The position numbers and the translations under genes are program-made. Below, piece after piece: positions 25,009 through 33,234 of a DNA stretch of 64,000 bases. Each line of letters begins with the position of its first letter. Position 1 is the first letter of the stretch. The stretch comes from Chitinophagales bacterium (lineage in GTDB: Bacteria > Bacteroidota > Bacteroidia > Chitinophagales > Chitinophagaceae): positions 1 to 64,000 of the forward strand of contig JAAFIK010000023.1 of NCBI GenBank assembly GCA_013298665.1, written 5' to 3'. Below the pieces are notes generated by a model. It searched no databases and was not told the origin of the DNA. It saw only the letters and a list, made by a program, of their open reading frames with translations.

Positions 25009-25758
25009 ATGCTCCGGAACCTCATTTTCCTGCTGGCGCTTATCATTTCGGTGTCTTGCGGACAGGACAAGCGGGAACAGCATAAACAGGCCATTGCCGA
25101 TCTTAAGCAGACCGATACTATGGCCGTTTTGAACGACCCCAACAATAACCTCAATGTTCAGGCGAATGGTTTTTCTGAAATTGACAGTTCGGGCATCCTG
25201 ATGTTTCCGCTTGCCATAGGTACATCCGAAAAAGAGACAGGCAGTATGCGCTACCAATCAACGCCTGCACTTTATTCCTGGAACATCATTTTTTTGAATA
25301 CCCGCACCAATGAATACCATTTGCTGAGCGACAGAAAAATGCTCATCAGGCATTTTAATTTTACCAGCAACGGGAGCGGTAATGCGGGAGCGGTAAACAC
25401 CGGTAAGTACATATTCTATACCGTCACCACTGAGGATTATAATAAAGATGCAAAGCTGACGGACGAAGACCCGGAATACCTGTTTGTTACAGACAAAGCA
25501 GGAAAGGGTTTCAGGCAGGTCTCCCCTGCTTCTTATCACCTGCAAAACTGGCAGTTTATACCATCGGCCAATAAAATTGTACTGACAGCCAAAAAGGACA
25601 GCGACAATAATAAAAAATTTGATGACAAGGACGAGACCACAACTTTTGCAATTGACGCAGACACTGATGCCACCCCCGGCGAAGTATTCCCGGCAGATTT
25701 TAAAAACAAGCTGAAAATATTGTATGACAAGGATTGGAAACGACAGCAGCAACAGTAA
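25009..25758 (+). CDS. Hypothetical lipoprotein
   Basis: A 249-residue protein with a lipoprotein signal (MLRNLIFLLALIISVSC, cysteine 17). The mature part has beta-propeller-like or TolB-like phrases (WNIIFLNTRTNEYHLLSDRK, YLFVTDKAGKGFRQVSP, WQFIPSANKIVLTAKKDSDNNKKFDDKDE), including an Asp/Asn-rich loop that might bind calcium. No family was named with certainty. The longer frame from 24910 has no sensible N-terminus and overlaps the promoter. The Crp/Fnr gene begins 47 bp after its stop. Confidence 0.75.
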   Translation: MLRNLIFLLALIISVSCGQDKREQHKQAIADLKQTDTMAVLNDPNNNLNVQANGFSEIDSSGILMFPLAIGTSEKETGSMRYQSTPALYSWNIIFLNTRTNEYHLLSDRKMLIRHFNFTSNGSGNAGAVNTGKYIFYTVTTEDYNKDAKLTDEDPEYLFVTDKAGKGFRQVSPASYHLQNWQFIPSANKIVLTAKKDSDNNKKFDDKDETTTFAIDADTDATPGEVFPADFKNKLKILYDKDWKRQQQQ

Positions 25759-25804
25759 ACCCGGGGCACAGGAGTCGGACACAGGCCGGCAATACGAACA
25801 GGAA

Positions 25805-26350
25805 ATGTTTAACCAGTCACTGGCCGGAATGGGTGCTTTTTCTGCGGAGGCATTACAGTCAATATATACACAATGCAAAACGCGCCAGCTATGTAAACAG
25901 GAAACCTTACTTGAAGCAGGACAAATTTGTCAGTCGGCTTACTTTATTGTATCGGGGGCATTTTATCAATTCAGGATGAGAGACATTGATGAAAACATCA
26001 TTGAATTGCATATTGAAAATGAGTGGTTTTTAAACCAGGCCAGTTTTATTGCCCAAAAGCCCTCCATCGATACCATCAAAGCCTATGCAGACAGTAAAAT
26101 CCTGGAATTAACGGTGTCCTCAATCCACCAGTTGATCGAAAGCTCACCGGTTTTTTTCCAATTGGGCAAACTTTTACACCCCACCACCCAGCGGACACAG
26201 TTTTTTGATGAAGCCATGACGCCTGCTGAAAAATACAATTATCTTTTAACCCACCGGCCACTATTGTTCCAGCGGTTCCCGCTAAAGTATATTGCTGCCT
26301 ACCTGAAGACCACACCGGAAACATTAAGCAGGATAAGAAGTACATATTGA
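25805..26350 (+). CDS. Crp/Fnr family transcriptional regulator
   Basis: A 181-residue protein with a cyclic-nucleotide-binding-like beta-roll (about residues 30-120, CKQETLLEAGQICQSAYFIVSGAFYQF) and a C-terminal helix-turn-helix (RFPLKYIAAYLKTTPETLSRIRS). The glycine pattern of a true cAMP pocket is incomplete, as usual in Bacteroidetes members, so the effector is unknown. The frame is open from 25724, overlapping the lipoprotein gene; ATG at 25805 (MFNQSLAGMGAFSAEAL) avoids the overlap and fits the family start. The DNA-binding end is short, stopping soon after the recognition helix. Confidence 0.87.
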   Translation: MFNQSLAGMGAFSAEALQSIYTQCKTRQLCKQETLLEAGQICQSAYFIVSGAFYQFRMRDIDENIIELHIENEWFLNQASFIAQKPSIDTIKAYADSKILELTVSSIHQLIESSPVFFQLGKLLHPTTQRTQFFDEAMTPAEKYNYLLTHRPLLFQRFPLKYIAAYLKTTPETLSRIRSTY

Positions 26351-26429
26351 GCTCATTTCTTGATTGCAATCAAGTGATCGTTTGCGCCAAATACATGAGT
26401 TTTGCCATTCATCATCAACCCATCAATAT

Positions 26430-27071
26430 ATGGAACCTGCTTTTAAAAAAAACTCCGGCGTCAGCCTTATCACAGGCTCAGTACTGATCGTTGCAACGAT
26501 GGTACTTCACCCGCCTGGTGGAAATATTGAGCATATACTCAGGATAAAAAACATGATCATGGTGTCGCACGGGCTGGCCATTTTAAGTTTGCCCTTTATC
26601 GCTTTTGGTTTTTGGGGATTATCTACTGCTCTGCTCACCAAAGGCAAAACAGCAATGCTTGCATTTTTCATATCCTGTTTTGGCCTTCTGGCCGCAATGA
26701 TCGCCGCCACCATCAATGGGCTTACCCTGCCATTATTCCTGTTGCAGGCTACCGCGCGTAATATCGATACCAACCTGATTTCACCGGCAATCATTTACGG
26801 GCGTAATATCAATATCCCGATGGATTATATTTTACTGTCATCTTTTGTCCTATCCATCAGTATCTGGTCGGTACTCATTATACGGGCTAAACAATTCTCC
26901 CAATGGACAGGTTATTACGGGCTGTCGCTTATTTTTATCGGCGGCGTGGCTGTTTTTAACCGGTATAACGTGATCGGGCTGGCCGGTTTCCGCATTGTCG
27001 TCTTTGGAATCGTTAGCTGGATCATCATTGCCGCAGCCAAAATACTGTTGTCCCGCCCAAAGCAGCCGTAA
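26430..27071 (+). CDS. Hypothetical integral membrane protein
   Basis: A 213-residue protein with six hydrophobic helices. It opens MEPAFKKNSGVSLITGSVLIVATMVLHPPGGN and later has a short HGLAILSLPFIAFGFWGLS helix pair, somewhat like DUF4386-type membrane proteins, but I cannot fix the family. ATG at 26430 is preferred to the open frame from 26364, which reads into the regulator gene's tail region. It follows the Crp/Fnr gene by 79 bp and could be its target. Confidence 0.75.
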   Translation: MEPAFKKNSGVSLITGSVLIVATMVLHPPGGNIEHILRIKNMIMVSHGLAILSLPFIAFGFWGLSTALLTKGKTAMLAFFISCFGLLAAMIAATINGLTLPLFLLQATARNIDTNLISPAIIYGRNINIPMDYILLSSFVLSISIWSVLIIRAKQFSQWTGYYGLSLIFIGGVAVFNRYNVIGLAGFRIVVFGIVSWIIIAAAKILLSRPKQP

Positions 27072-27191
27072 GCGCCAGACTGTGAAATGTTTTGCTGGCA
27101 AGATGGCTGTGCTTCAGAACTTATGCTAACTTTATATCCATTGCAACAAAGTACAGTCCGGTAATGGTATCATCAACACAACCATATATTT

Positions 27192-27848
27192 ATGCAGCCA
27201 TTAAATAAGAAGAATTTCAACTTTTATAATACTATCGGGATCGATACTTTTCAGACAATGGCTGTGCAGGGTGGTTTTAATACCTATGCCGATCTGGAAA
27301 TGGCAGCACCGTATATTCAGCCCGATGATACGGTACTTGAAATTGGCGCTGGCTATGGCAGGTGTATCGACTTCTTACTGCAACGGAACCATCGGGGGGC
27401 TGTAACGGCGATTGAGCAAAGTGCTGTGCTCTGCGCCCATCTGCGACAGTACTTCACGGGTTTGTGTACCGTTATTGAGGGCGATATCGGATTAACGGAT
27501 ATGGCAACAGGCTTTGACCTGGTGTTGTGGATGTGGTCGGGTATCCTCGACTTTTCGAAAACTGAACAGGCGGCTGTGGTGAGGAAGCTGGGAGCCATCA
27601 CCCATCCGGGGGGGCGGGTACTGATCGACGTCCCCAGGATGGGAGTACAAACCATTGCCAACCATACCGACCAGCAGCATATTAAACTGACCACCGCTTT
27701 CGGGGAAGTGGAATGCTATATCCCCACCGCGGTGGAGGTAAGGGCTTATGCTGAAGCGGCCGGGTTTCCGCAGGTGCTGGAAACAGATTATGAAACGGCT
27801 ACCGGTAAACAGCGAACGATGTATGTTTTACTGAAAACCCTGCAATAA
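27192..27848 (+). CDS. Class I SAM-dependent methyltransferase
   Basis: A 218-residue enzyme with the Rossmann-type methyltransferase fold. Motif I is DTVLEIGAGYGRCIDFLL (about residues 44-61), followed by an acidic residue after strand 2 (AIEQSA), a GDI stretch (EGDIGLTD) and motif post-III with GAITHPGGRVLIDVPRMG. The substrate is unknown. It stands alone, facing the convergent tRNA-Leu gene. Confidence 0.88.
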   Translation: MQPLNKKNFNFYNTIGIDTFQTMAVQGGFNTYADLEMAAPYIQPDDTVLEIGAGYGRCIDFLLQRNHRGAVTAIEQSAVLCAHLRQYFTGLCTVIEGDIGLTDMATGFDLVLWMWSGILDFSKTEQAAVVRKLGAITHPGGRVLIDVPRMGVQTIANHTDQQHIKLTTAFGEVECYIPTAVEVRAYAEAAGFPQVLETDYETATGKQRTMYVLLKTLQ

Positions 27849-27864
27849 GCGCGACTTAGGTGTA

Positions 27865-27892
27865 TTAAAAAACCCCATCCGAAGACAGGGTT
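27865..27892 (-). terminator. Terminator of the tRNA-Leu(GAG) gene
   Basis: On the minus strand AACCCTGTC-TTCG-GATGGGGTT then TTTTAA. Outer five pairs are perfect, with an internal mismatch and a stable TTCG loop. It lies about 10 bases after the tRNA 3' end. Confidence 0.65.
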
Positions 27893-27902
27893 CTGAAACA
27901 AG

Positions 27903-27986
27903 TGCGGAAGAGGAGATTCGAACTCCCACGCCCTTTCAGGCGCTACCACCTCAAAGTAGTGCGTCTACCAATTTCGCCACCTCCGC
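27903..27986 (-). tRNA. tRNA-Leu, anticodon GAG
   Basis: An 84-base class II tRNA with acceptor GCGGAGG/CTTCCGC (one G-T type pair), D arm, anticodon stem CTACT/GGTAG with loop TTGAGGT (anticodon GAG), a variable arm GCGCC-TGAAA-GGGCG and T arm GGGAGTTCGAATCTCC. CCA is not encoded. The shape and the long variable arm are those of tRNA-Leu. Confidence 0.95.
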
Positions 27987-28069
27987 ATTTGAGGACGGCA
28001 AAGGTAAAATTTTGATTTGATATTTGAGCAGGGACATGGAAAAAATACACTGATCCTGAAAGAAACCCG

Positions 28070-29224
28070 CTATTTCTTCAATACGATACGGAAAGTAGTA
28101 CCCTTGCCCGGTTCGGATTGCCTGACAAACAACTCGCCTTTGTGGTACTGTGCGATAATCCGCTGGCTGAGCGACAATCCCAATCCCCAGCCTCTTTTTT
28201 TGGTTGTAAACCCAGGCTTGAATACTTTGCTGATGTTTTGCTTGCTGATGCCCTTACCCGTGTCGGCAATATCGATAAGAACGGCCGCTGACTCATTGCT
28301 GATCTGCACACGGATTGTCCCTTTCCCTTCCATGGCATCAAGGGCATTTTTGAGGAGGTTTTCAATCACCCAGTCAAACAATGGTGCATTAATCATGGCC
28401 GGTATCTCCTTTTCTCCACGGGTATCTATTGAAAAACTTACTTTATCCGTAGCCCTTCTGCGGATATAAGCGACCATTGTTTCCACCTGGGCAACAATAT
28501 CTTTCTCTTCCAACTGCGGCGTACTGCCGATCTTACCAAACCTGTCGCTGACGAGTTTGAGGCGGTCTACATCTTTGACCATTTCGTCCGCAATAGATTC
28601 GCTGCCGGGGGTTTCTTTCAGCAGTTCCACCCAACCCTGCAGGGAGGATAAGGGCGTCCCCAACTGGTGAGCCGTTTCCTTGGCCATACCCGCCCAAACC
28701 TTATTCTGGTTCGATTTGTTGCGGGTGGAGATGGCAATTAAGGTAATGATGATGAACAGGGCAACAATCAGGAGCTGGATAATGGGGTAATACCTCACTT
28801 CGCGCAACAGGCTTGAATCGCCATAATAATACTTGTTGAAAACCGGAGGGTCTTTAGACAACTCAACCACGATGGCGTCATGGCTGCTCTTAAACTCCGC
28901 AACGAGTTTTTTAAGGTAGTTGCTGTCCTTTGCTACTGCCAGTGAATCAACATTCTTGGTAAATCCCGAAGGCCGGTCATTCTCATCCGTTTCAATGATG
29001 GGGATATCGGTATTTTCGGCAGCGATGGCATTGGTAAAATTGATAATCGCCTCGTCCTCAGTAGCCAGCTTTGCTTTCAGCGACTCTGCCCACACATTTA
29101 CCTTGGTACGTTCATCGGCAGCAATCTTCCGCGCCAGGTATCGGGAATAGAATATGGTACCCGTTACAATAGCAATGGCAATGATGGCCAACCCTGTACG
29201 CCAATTGAAGATTTGCGGAAACAT
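28070..29224 (-). CDS. Sensor histidine kinase
   Basis: A 384-residue membrane kinase. Two hydrophobic helices (about residues 11-28 and 147-166) enclose a ~115-residue sensing domain outside the membrane. The H box AHQLGTPLSSLQGW puts the phosphorylated histidine at 186; the ATPase domain has N box NLLKNALDAM, G1 DTGKGI, F box KVFKPGFTTK and G2 GWGLGLSLS. No response regulator is adjacent, so it is an orphan here. Its start is only 27 bp from that of the divergent glycosyltransferase as annotated. Confidence 0.93.
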   Translation of the reverse strand: MFPQIFNWRTGLAIIAIAIVTGTIFYSRYLARKIAADERTKVNVWAESLKAKLATEDEAIINFTNAIAAENTDIPIIETDENDRPSGFTKNVDSLAVAKDSNYLKKLVAEFKSSHDAIVVELSKDPPVFNKYYYGDSSLLREVRYYPIIQLLIVALFIIITLIAISTRNKSNQNKVWAGMAKETAHQLGTPLSSLQGWVELLKETPGSESIADEMVKDVDRLKLVSDRFGKIGSTPQLEEKDIVAQVETMVAYIRRRATDKVSFSIDTRGEKEIPAMINAPLFDWVIENLLKNALDAMEGKGTIRVQISNESAAVLIDIADTGKGISKQNISKVFKPGFTTKKRGWGLGLSLSQRIIAQYHKGELFVRQSEPGKGTTFRIVLKK

Positions 29225-29251
29225 GGCTGTAAATGTACTCCTAAATTGTGT

Positions 29252-30328
29252 ATGGTAAAACTGAAATCGTTTATGTTTGCGTTCTCAAAACAATCAACAT
29301 TGCCCACTCAACCTTCAGTAGCCATTGTGATCCTGAACTGGAATGGCCGGCATTTTCTGGAACGGTTTCTGCCATCGGTAGTGGCTTCGCTTTGGGGTAA
29401 TAAACGGATTATTGTGGCTGACAACGCCTCCACCGATGATAGCCTGGCCTTTTTACAGGCAGATTATCCGGCTGTTGAACTATTGCGGAATACGACCAAT
29501 GAGGGTTTTGCAGGTGGCTACAATACGGCATTGAAACAGGTGGAGAGCGACTACTATGTACTGCTGAACAGCGATGTGGAGGTGACACCAGACTGGATTG
29601 GCCCCATCATAGGCCTGATGGAGCAGGACGCCACCATTGGGGCTTGTCAGCCCAAACTGATGAGCCATGCGGAGCCGTCTGTGTTTGAATATGCCGGGGC
29701 CTGCGGTGGATGGATTGATATACTGGGCTATCCATTCAGCAGGGGCAGGGTATTTGATACCTGCGAAACGGATACGGGGCAATACGACAACCCGGTTCCC
29801 TGTTTTTGGGCAACGGGTGCGGCACTGTTTGTGCGGGCAAAGCTGTATCACGAGTTGGGGGGCCTGGATGCTGTATTTTTTGCCCACCAGGAAGAAATTG
29901 ACCTGTGCTGGCGTATGCAATCTGCCGGATATAAGGTTTATGCGCAGCCCGCTTCCGTTGTGTACCATGTAGGTGGGGGTACGCTTCCCAAAGGCAACAG
30001 CCGCAAAGTAATGCTCAACTACAGAAATAACCTGATCATGATGGCCAAAAACCTCCCATTTCCTGAATTGTTCTGGAAATTATGGTTTCGCCTTCTGCTT
30101 GATGGCATCGCTGCCTGGAAATCGTTGTTGGGTGGGGATGGGGGCTATTTTGTTGCCGTCATAAGGGCACACCTGCAGTTTATACGATGGGTATTGGTAC
30201 AGCGCAGGCAGTCGGTCTATCCCAAAAAAAGAAAATCACCCGTGACGGGATTATACCCGGGATCGGTTGTTTGGGCATACTTTATACGTAAACAGCGGCA
30301 GTTTTCGAAAATTATGGGGAGCAAATAA
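29252..30328 (+). CDS. Glycosyltransferase family 2
   Basis: A 358-residue enzyme of the GT-A fold. The opening VAIVILNWNGRHFLERFLPSV, the ADNASTDDSLAFL motif, the metal-binding LNSDVEVTPDWI (DxD-like) and FFAHQEEIDLCWRMQSAGYKV (ED catalytic region) fit GT2 rhamnosyl- or similar transferases that act on surface polysaccharides. A hydrophobic patch near the C-terminus could hold it to the membrane. The frame starts at 29213 within the kinase gene; ATG at 29252 or 29273 is more likely. No other polysaccharide genes are near. Confidence 0.92.
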   Translation: MVKLKSFMFAFSKQSTLPTQPSVAIVILNWNGRHFLERFLPSVVASLWGNKRIIVADNASTDDSLAFLQADYPAVELLRNTTNEGFAGGYNTALKQVESDYYVLLNSDVEVTPDWIGPIIGLMEQDATIGACQPKLMSHAEPSVFEYAGACGGWIDILGYPFSRGRVFDTCETDTGQYDNPVPCFWATGAALFVRAKLYHELGGLDAVFFAHQEEIDLCWRMQSAGYKVYAQPASVVYHVGGGTLPKGNSRKVMLNYRNNLIMMAKNLPFPELFWKLWFRLLLDGIAAWKSLLGGDGGYFVAVIRAHLQFIRWVLVQRRQSVYPKKRKSPVTGLYPGSVVWAYFIRKQRQFSKIMGSK

Positions 30329-30349
30329 TTTTTTTTAACCTGCATACGC

Positions 30350-30357
30350 TATTTTTG
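30350..30357 (+). promoter_or_regulatory. Promoter box of the small membrane-protein gene
   Basis: TATTTTTG fits TAnnTTTG and lies 20 bases before ATG 30377. Confidence 0.55.
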
Positions 30358-30376
30358 CAACGTTAAAATTTACAGT

Positions 30377-30592
30377 ATGGAACAGCAACAATACACAGAG
30401 ATCATCGACGACAGCCACAAGGACTTTGGCCACAACTGGGTTTCTTCATCACGTTTCCTGTTTCTGTGCCAGGTATTTTTGTTCCTTGCTCTTGTTGGCG
30501 GATGCAGTTACGGCTTGTTTACCCATCGCTGGAAGGGGAAACCCGAAGTAGAAGTGCCTGCCAACACGACTTACAATCCACAATACAAATAA
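30377..30592 (+). CDS. Small single-pass membrane protein, hypothetical
   Basis: A 71-residue protein: polar N-terminus rich in Gln, Asp and His, one hydrophobic helix (about residues 27-46, FLFLCQVFLFLALVGGCSYGL), then a short basic/proline tail. The promoter box just upstream and a proper position between genes support it. No family was recognised. Confidence 0.65.
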   Translation: MEQQQYTEIIDDSHKDFGHNWVSSSRFLFLCQVFLFLALVGGCSYGLFTHRWKGKPEVEVPANTTYNPQYK

Positions 30593-30594
30593 TT

Positions 30595-30625
30595 TTTGTA
30601 GTATAAACACAACCCTTTATTTTTG
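30595..30625 (+). promoter_or_regulatory. Promoter of tRNA-Gly
   Basis: TTTG (30595-30598), 19 bases, TATTTTTG (30618-30625): one of the best -33/-7 pairs in the window. The tRNA begins 36 bases later. Confidence 0.75.
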
Positions 30626-30661
30626 CAGTCCAAAAAAAAAGGGATAGTTCTTAAAAGATTT

Positions 30662-30734
<73 letters not shown>

Positions 30735-30743
30735 CATGCAGTA

Positions 30744-30776
30744 AAGCAGATAGCTTGTGTTATCTGCTTTTTTTTT
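30744..30776 (+). terminator. Terminator between tRNA-Gly and tRNA-Leu
   Basis: AAGCAGATA (30744-30752), loop GCTTGTGT, TATCTGCTT (30761-30769), then T run. Perfect stem, so the two neighbouring tRNAs are probably separate transcripts. Confidence 0.9.
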
Positions 30777-30801
30777 CTCCATAGGAGTATACAATAGTGT
30801 C

Positions 30802-30887
30802 ACCCGGGTGGTGGAACTGGTAGACACGCAGGACTTAAAATCCTGTTCGCAGCAATGCGAGTGTGGGTTCAACTCCCATCCCGGGTA
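30802..30887 (+). tRNA. tRNA-Leu, anticodon TAA (UAA)
   Basis: An 86-base class II tRNA with acceptor ACCCGGG/CCCGGGT, D arm TGGTGGAACTGGTAGACACG, anticodon stem AGGA/TCCT with loop CTTAAAA (anticodon TAA), long variable arm TTCGCAGCAATGCGAG and T arm GTGGGTTCAACTCCCAT. The first base is A, giving an A-T first acceptor pair where many tRNA-Leu have G-C. CCA is not encoded. Confidence 0.95.
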
Positions 30888-30894
30888 CTTTCAG

Positions 30895-30918
30895 CCGATC
30901 AGCATGATCGGTTTTTTT
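30895..30918 (+). terminator. Terminator of tRNA-Leu(UAA)
   Basis: CCGATC (30895-30900), loop AGCAT, GATCGG (30906-30911), then seven T. Perfect stem. Confidence 0.88.
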
Positions 30919-30963
30919 GTGCCCGCCCTTTTATCCTTACATTAGCATTCCAAAAAAAACATT

Positions 30964-31836
30964 ATGGCCATTTCCAAGTTGATCGCGGGTACCATGAAAT
31001 GGGGTGCCTGGGGTGCCCGGTTTGATGTACAACAGTATATTGCGATGATTGAATACTGCCTGGAAGCGGGCATCACCACTTTTGATCATGCTGACATCTA
31101 TGGCCATTATACAACGGAAGCCGATTTCGGACAGGCACTGGCTGCTGTACCCTCGCTTCGAAAGCGCATGCAACTCATCACCAAATGTGGTATCCGGATG
31201 CTGAGCCCCAACCGGCCGCACCACACTATAAAATCTTACGATACCAGCAGGGCACATATTCTTCACTCGGTAGATAACTCCCTGCAGGCGCTGCGTACCG
31301 ACCATATCGACATCCTGCTGCTGCACAGACCAGACCCGCTGATGGATCCGGATGAAGTGGCAGAAGCTTTTACCGTACTGCACCAGTCCGGAAAAGTATT
31401 GGCCTTCGGGGTATCGAATTTCACACCAGCGCAGACGGATCTTTTACAGTCCCGTTATCCCATCGCATATAATCAGGTGGAAGCATCCATTCTTCACCTC
31501 AACCCGTTTACCGATGGCACCCTTGACCATTGCCTTACCCACCACATACAACCTATGGCCTGGAGCCCCCTCGGCGGTGGTAATCTTTTTACCGGCGATG
31601 AAGATCGGCAATTGCGCATACGGGCTGTGGCCGAACTGCTGGGCAAACAGTACCATTGTGGTGCTGATCAATTGTTGCTGGCATGGCTCATGCAACATCC
31701 CTCAGGTATACTGCCCGTATTAGGTACCGCCAGACCGGCACGCATCACTGCTGCTGCTGCGGCCACAGCTATCCGGCTCACCCGGGAAGAATGGTTTATG
31801 GTCTGGCGGGCATCAACAGGAACTGAAGTAGCTTAA
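30964..31836 (+). CDS. Aldo/keto reductase
   Basis: A 290-residue TIM-barrel oxidoreductase using NADPH. The catalytic set is visible: Asp41 and Tyr46 in FDHADIYGHY, Lys74 in ITKCGI and the histidine in ILLLHRPDP; the cofactor region follows GVSNFTPAQ and GTARPARI. It resembles the YdhF-like group of cytoplasmic reductases with broad carbonyl substrates. Monocistronic; the convergent lipase gene ends 34 bp after it. Confidence 0.92.
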   Translation: MAISKLIAGTMKWGAWGARFDVQQYIAMIEYCLEAGITTFDHADIYGHYTTEADFGQALAAVPSLRKRMQLITKCGIRMLSPNRPHHTIKSYDTSRAHILHSVDNSLQALRTDHIDILLLHRPDPLMDPDEVAEAFTVLHQSGKVLAFGVSNFTPAQTDLLQSRYPIAYNQVEASILHLNPFTDGTLDHCLTHHIQPMAWSPLGGGNLFTGDEDRQLRIRAVAELLGKQYHCGADQLLLAWLMQHPSGILPVLGTARPARITAAAAATAIRLTREEWFMVWRASTGTEVA

Positions 31837-31870
31837 TGACAACCGGTGTAGCCGATGCGACATGGGCAAT

Positions 31871-32884
31871 CTATAGCTCACATGTAAACGATTTCGCACC
31901 CAGCCAGGTTAAATAATTATCATGACTGTGTTGCGCTGAAGCCTCATCAAACCATTGCTCAATCAAGGGCTTCGTGGTATTCACCGGGAAAATCTGACCA
32001 GCAGTATTTAATACAATGGTACGATTACCCTGGTTTACAATACTGTACACAGAGCCGTTGGCGATCTCACTCACGGCAACCGCAACACCAATCCCGTCAA
32101 ATGCTTCGGCCAATGTTACCTTTACGCCGTCAACTACAGTAAATATTCCGTCTGCTGCCAGTGGCGCGGGATACAGTGCAGCCAACCCTTCCACATCGCA
32201 GGCAGAAAAAGGAACAATATCAATACTGTTGATGTAACGCCAACTGTTGGTAAAGGCCAAGTTGAACTGATCAGCAAAAGCGGCATTCCAGGCCGTGGGA
32301 GCTGCAAAAGTAAGCACTGAAAAAATAGCTGGTATATTTTTGCCCGCCTGCTTGATCTGGTACAATAACCAGGGGGCGAAAACCGTAGCCAGATTGCCCC
32401 CAAGGCTATGCCCCGTTACGCAAAGAAATTTGCCTCCGGGAATGGCATGGTTCATAAGATAGCTGAGGATGGTATCACCCTTTGCATCCGTTAAAGCCAT
32501 CAGGTTATTCAACCCGTCGGAAGCGCCTGTTGAAATCATGGGCTTGGTTGTACTGTTCGCGGGAAAGGTCCAGGCTACCTGTGTAAAAATGTTAAAATCT
32601 TCTTCAAACCAGTTCTGAAAGGAGCCTATGGAGAAATCCAGTATAGAGCCCCGGATGGCTACTACATACTGTACCCCATTAAACGCGATAAAAGCATAAT
32701 TACCCCCTATGGCTTTAACGGGTTCCCATACTACATCCCAGCCAGGTATATTTTTCTTTACCGTTTTCTTTACATTTCCCCCGATGGAACAATATGTAGC
32801 AGCAGCCAGTTGCATAGCCGTGCCATCGCCTATGGCACGATTGCCAGTAGCTGCAGGTTCACCAATAATCATTTTTGTTGTCAT
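31871..32884 (-). CDS. Lipase family protein (class 3-like)
   Basis: A 337-residue alpha/beta hydrolase. The elbow VTGHSLGGNLATV places the nucleophile at Ser160; FAAPTAWNAAFADQF and YINSIDIVPF contain the likely acid (Asp) and follow the usual order in class 3 lipases; AIRGS near residue 77 is the oxyanion part (family form RGT/RGS). No signal peptide is seen, which is unusual for a secreted lipase, so it may work in the cytoplasm or leave by another way. The physiological substrate is unknown. Confidence 0.87.
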   Translation of the reverse strand: MTTKMIIGEPAATGNRAIGDGTAMQLAAATYCSIGGNVKKTVKKNIPGWDVVWEPVKAIGGNYAFIAFNGVQYVVAIRGSILDFSIGSFQNWFEEDFNIFTQVAWTFPANSTTKPMISTGASDGLNNLMALTDAKGDTILSYLMNHAIPGGKFLCVTGHSLGGNLATVFAPWLLYQIKQAGKNIPAIFSVLTFAAPTAWNAAFADQFNLAFTNSWRYINSIDIVPFSACDVEGLAALYPAPLAADGIFTVVDGVKVTLAEAFDGIGVAVAVSEIANGSVYSIVNQGNRTIVLNTAGQIFPVNTTKPLIEQWFDEASAQHSHDNYLTWLGAKSFTCEL

Positions 32885-33234
32885 GATGGTTATTTTAAAA
32901 ATTGATCAATAAACATTGCAGCCAATAGCTGCTGATGAACAACAAAGGAAACGTATGTATTTTGTATTAAAACACGCAGATATACGAGTAAACAAAACAG
33001 GTATTACTACCTTATCCGGTGCTGTCTGCATGGCCATAAAGGAGATATTCATACGCTGGACAGGAACAAAAAGCGACCAGTTGTGTTCCCGGCCATAACA
33101 TCATTCAATACCTTGATACCTGCCCAAACCCATCCGGCAATGCCTGAAGGATTTGCCGGATGGGTTTGATGTGTAAAAACACTCTCCCGCAGTGTTAAAC
33201 ATTCATTTTGTACAGATCAATCCGGTAAACAGGA
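32885..33234. other. Intergenic region with a 15-bp perfect hairpin
   Basis: AAACCCATCCGGCAA (33126-33140) and TTGCCGGATGGGTTT (33153-33167) form a perfect hairpin with a 12-base loop and no T run on either side. It may still end the phosphatase transcript (minus). A 60-codon plus frame at 32916 shows no family likeness. Confidence 0.5.

Noticed and set aside
32916..33098. 60-codon plus frame between lipase and phosphatase genes
   Set aside because: Short, no promoter box or family likeness.
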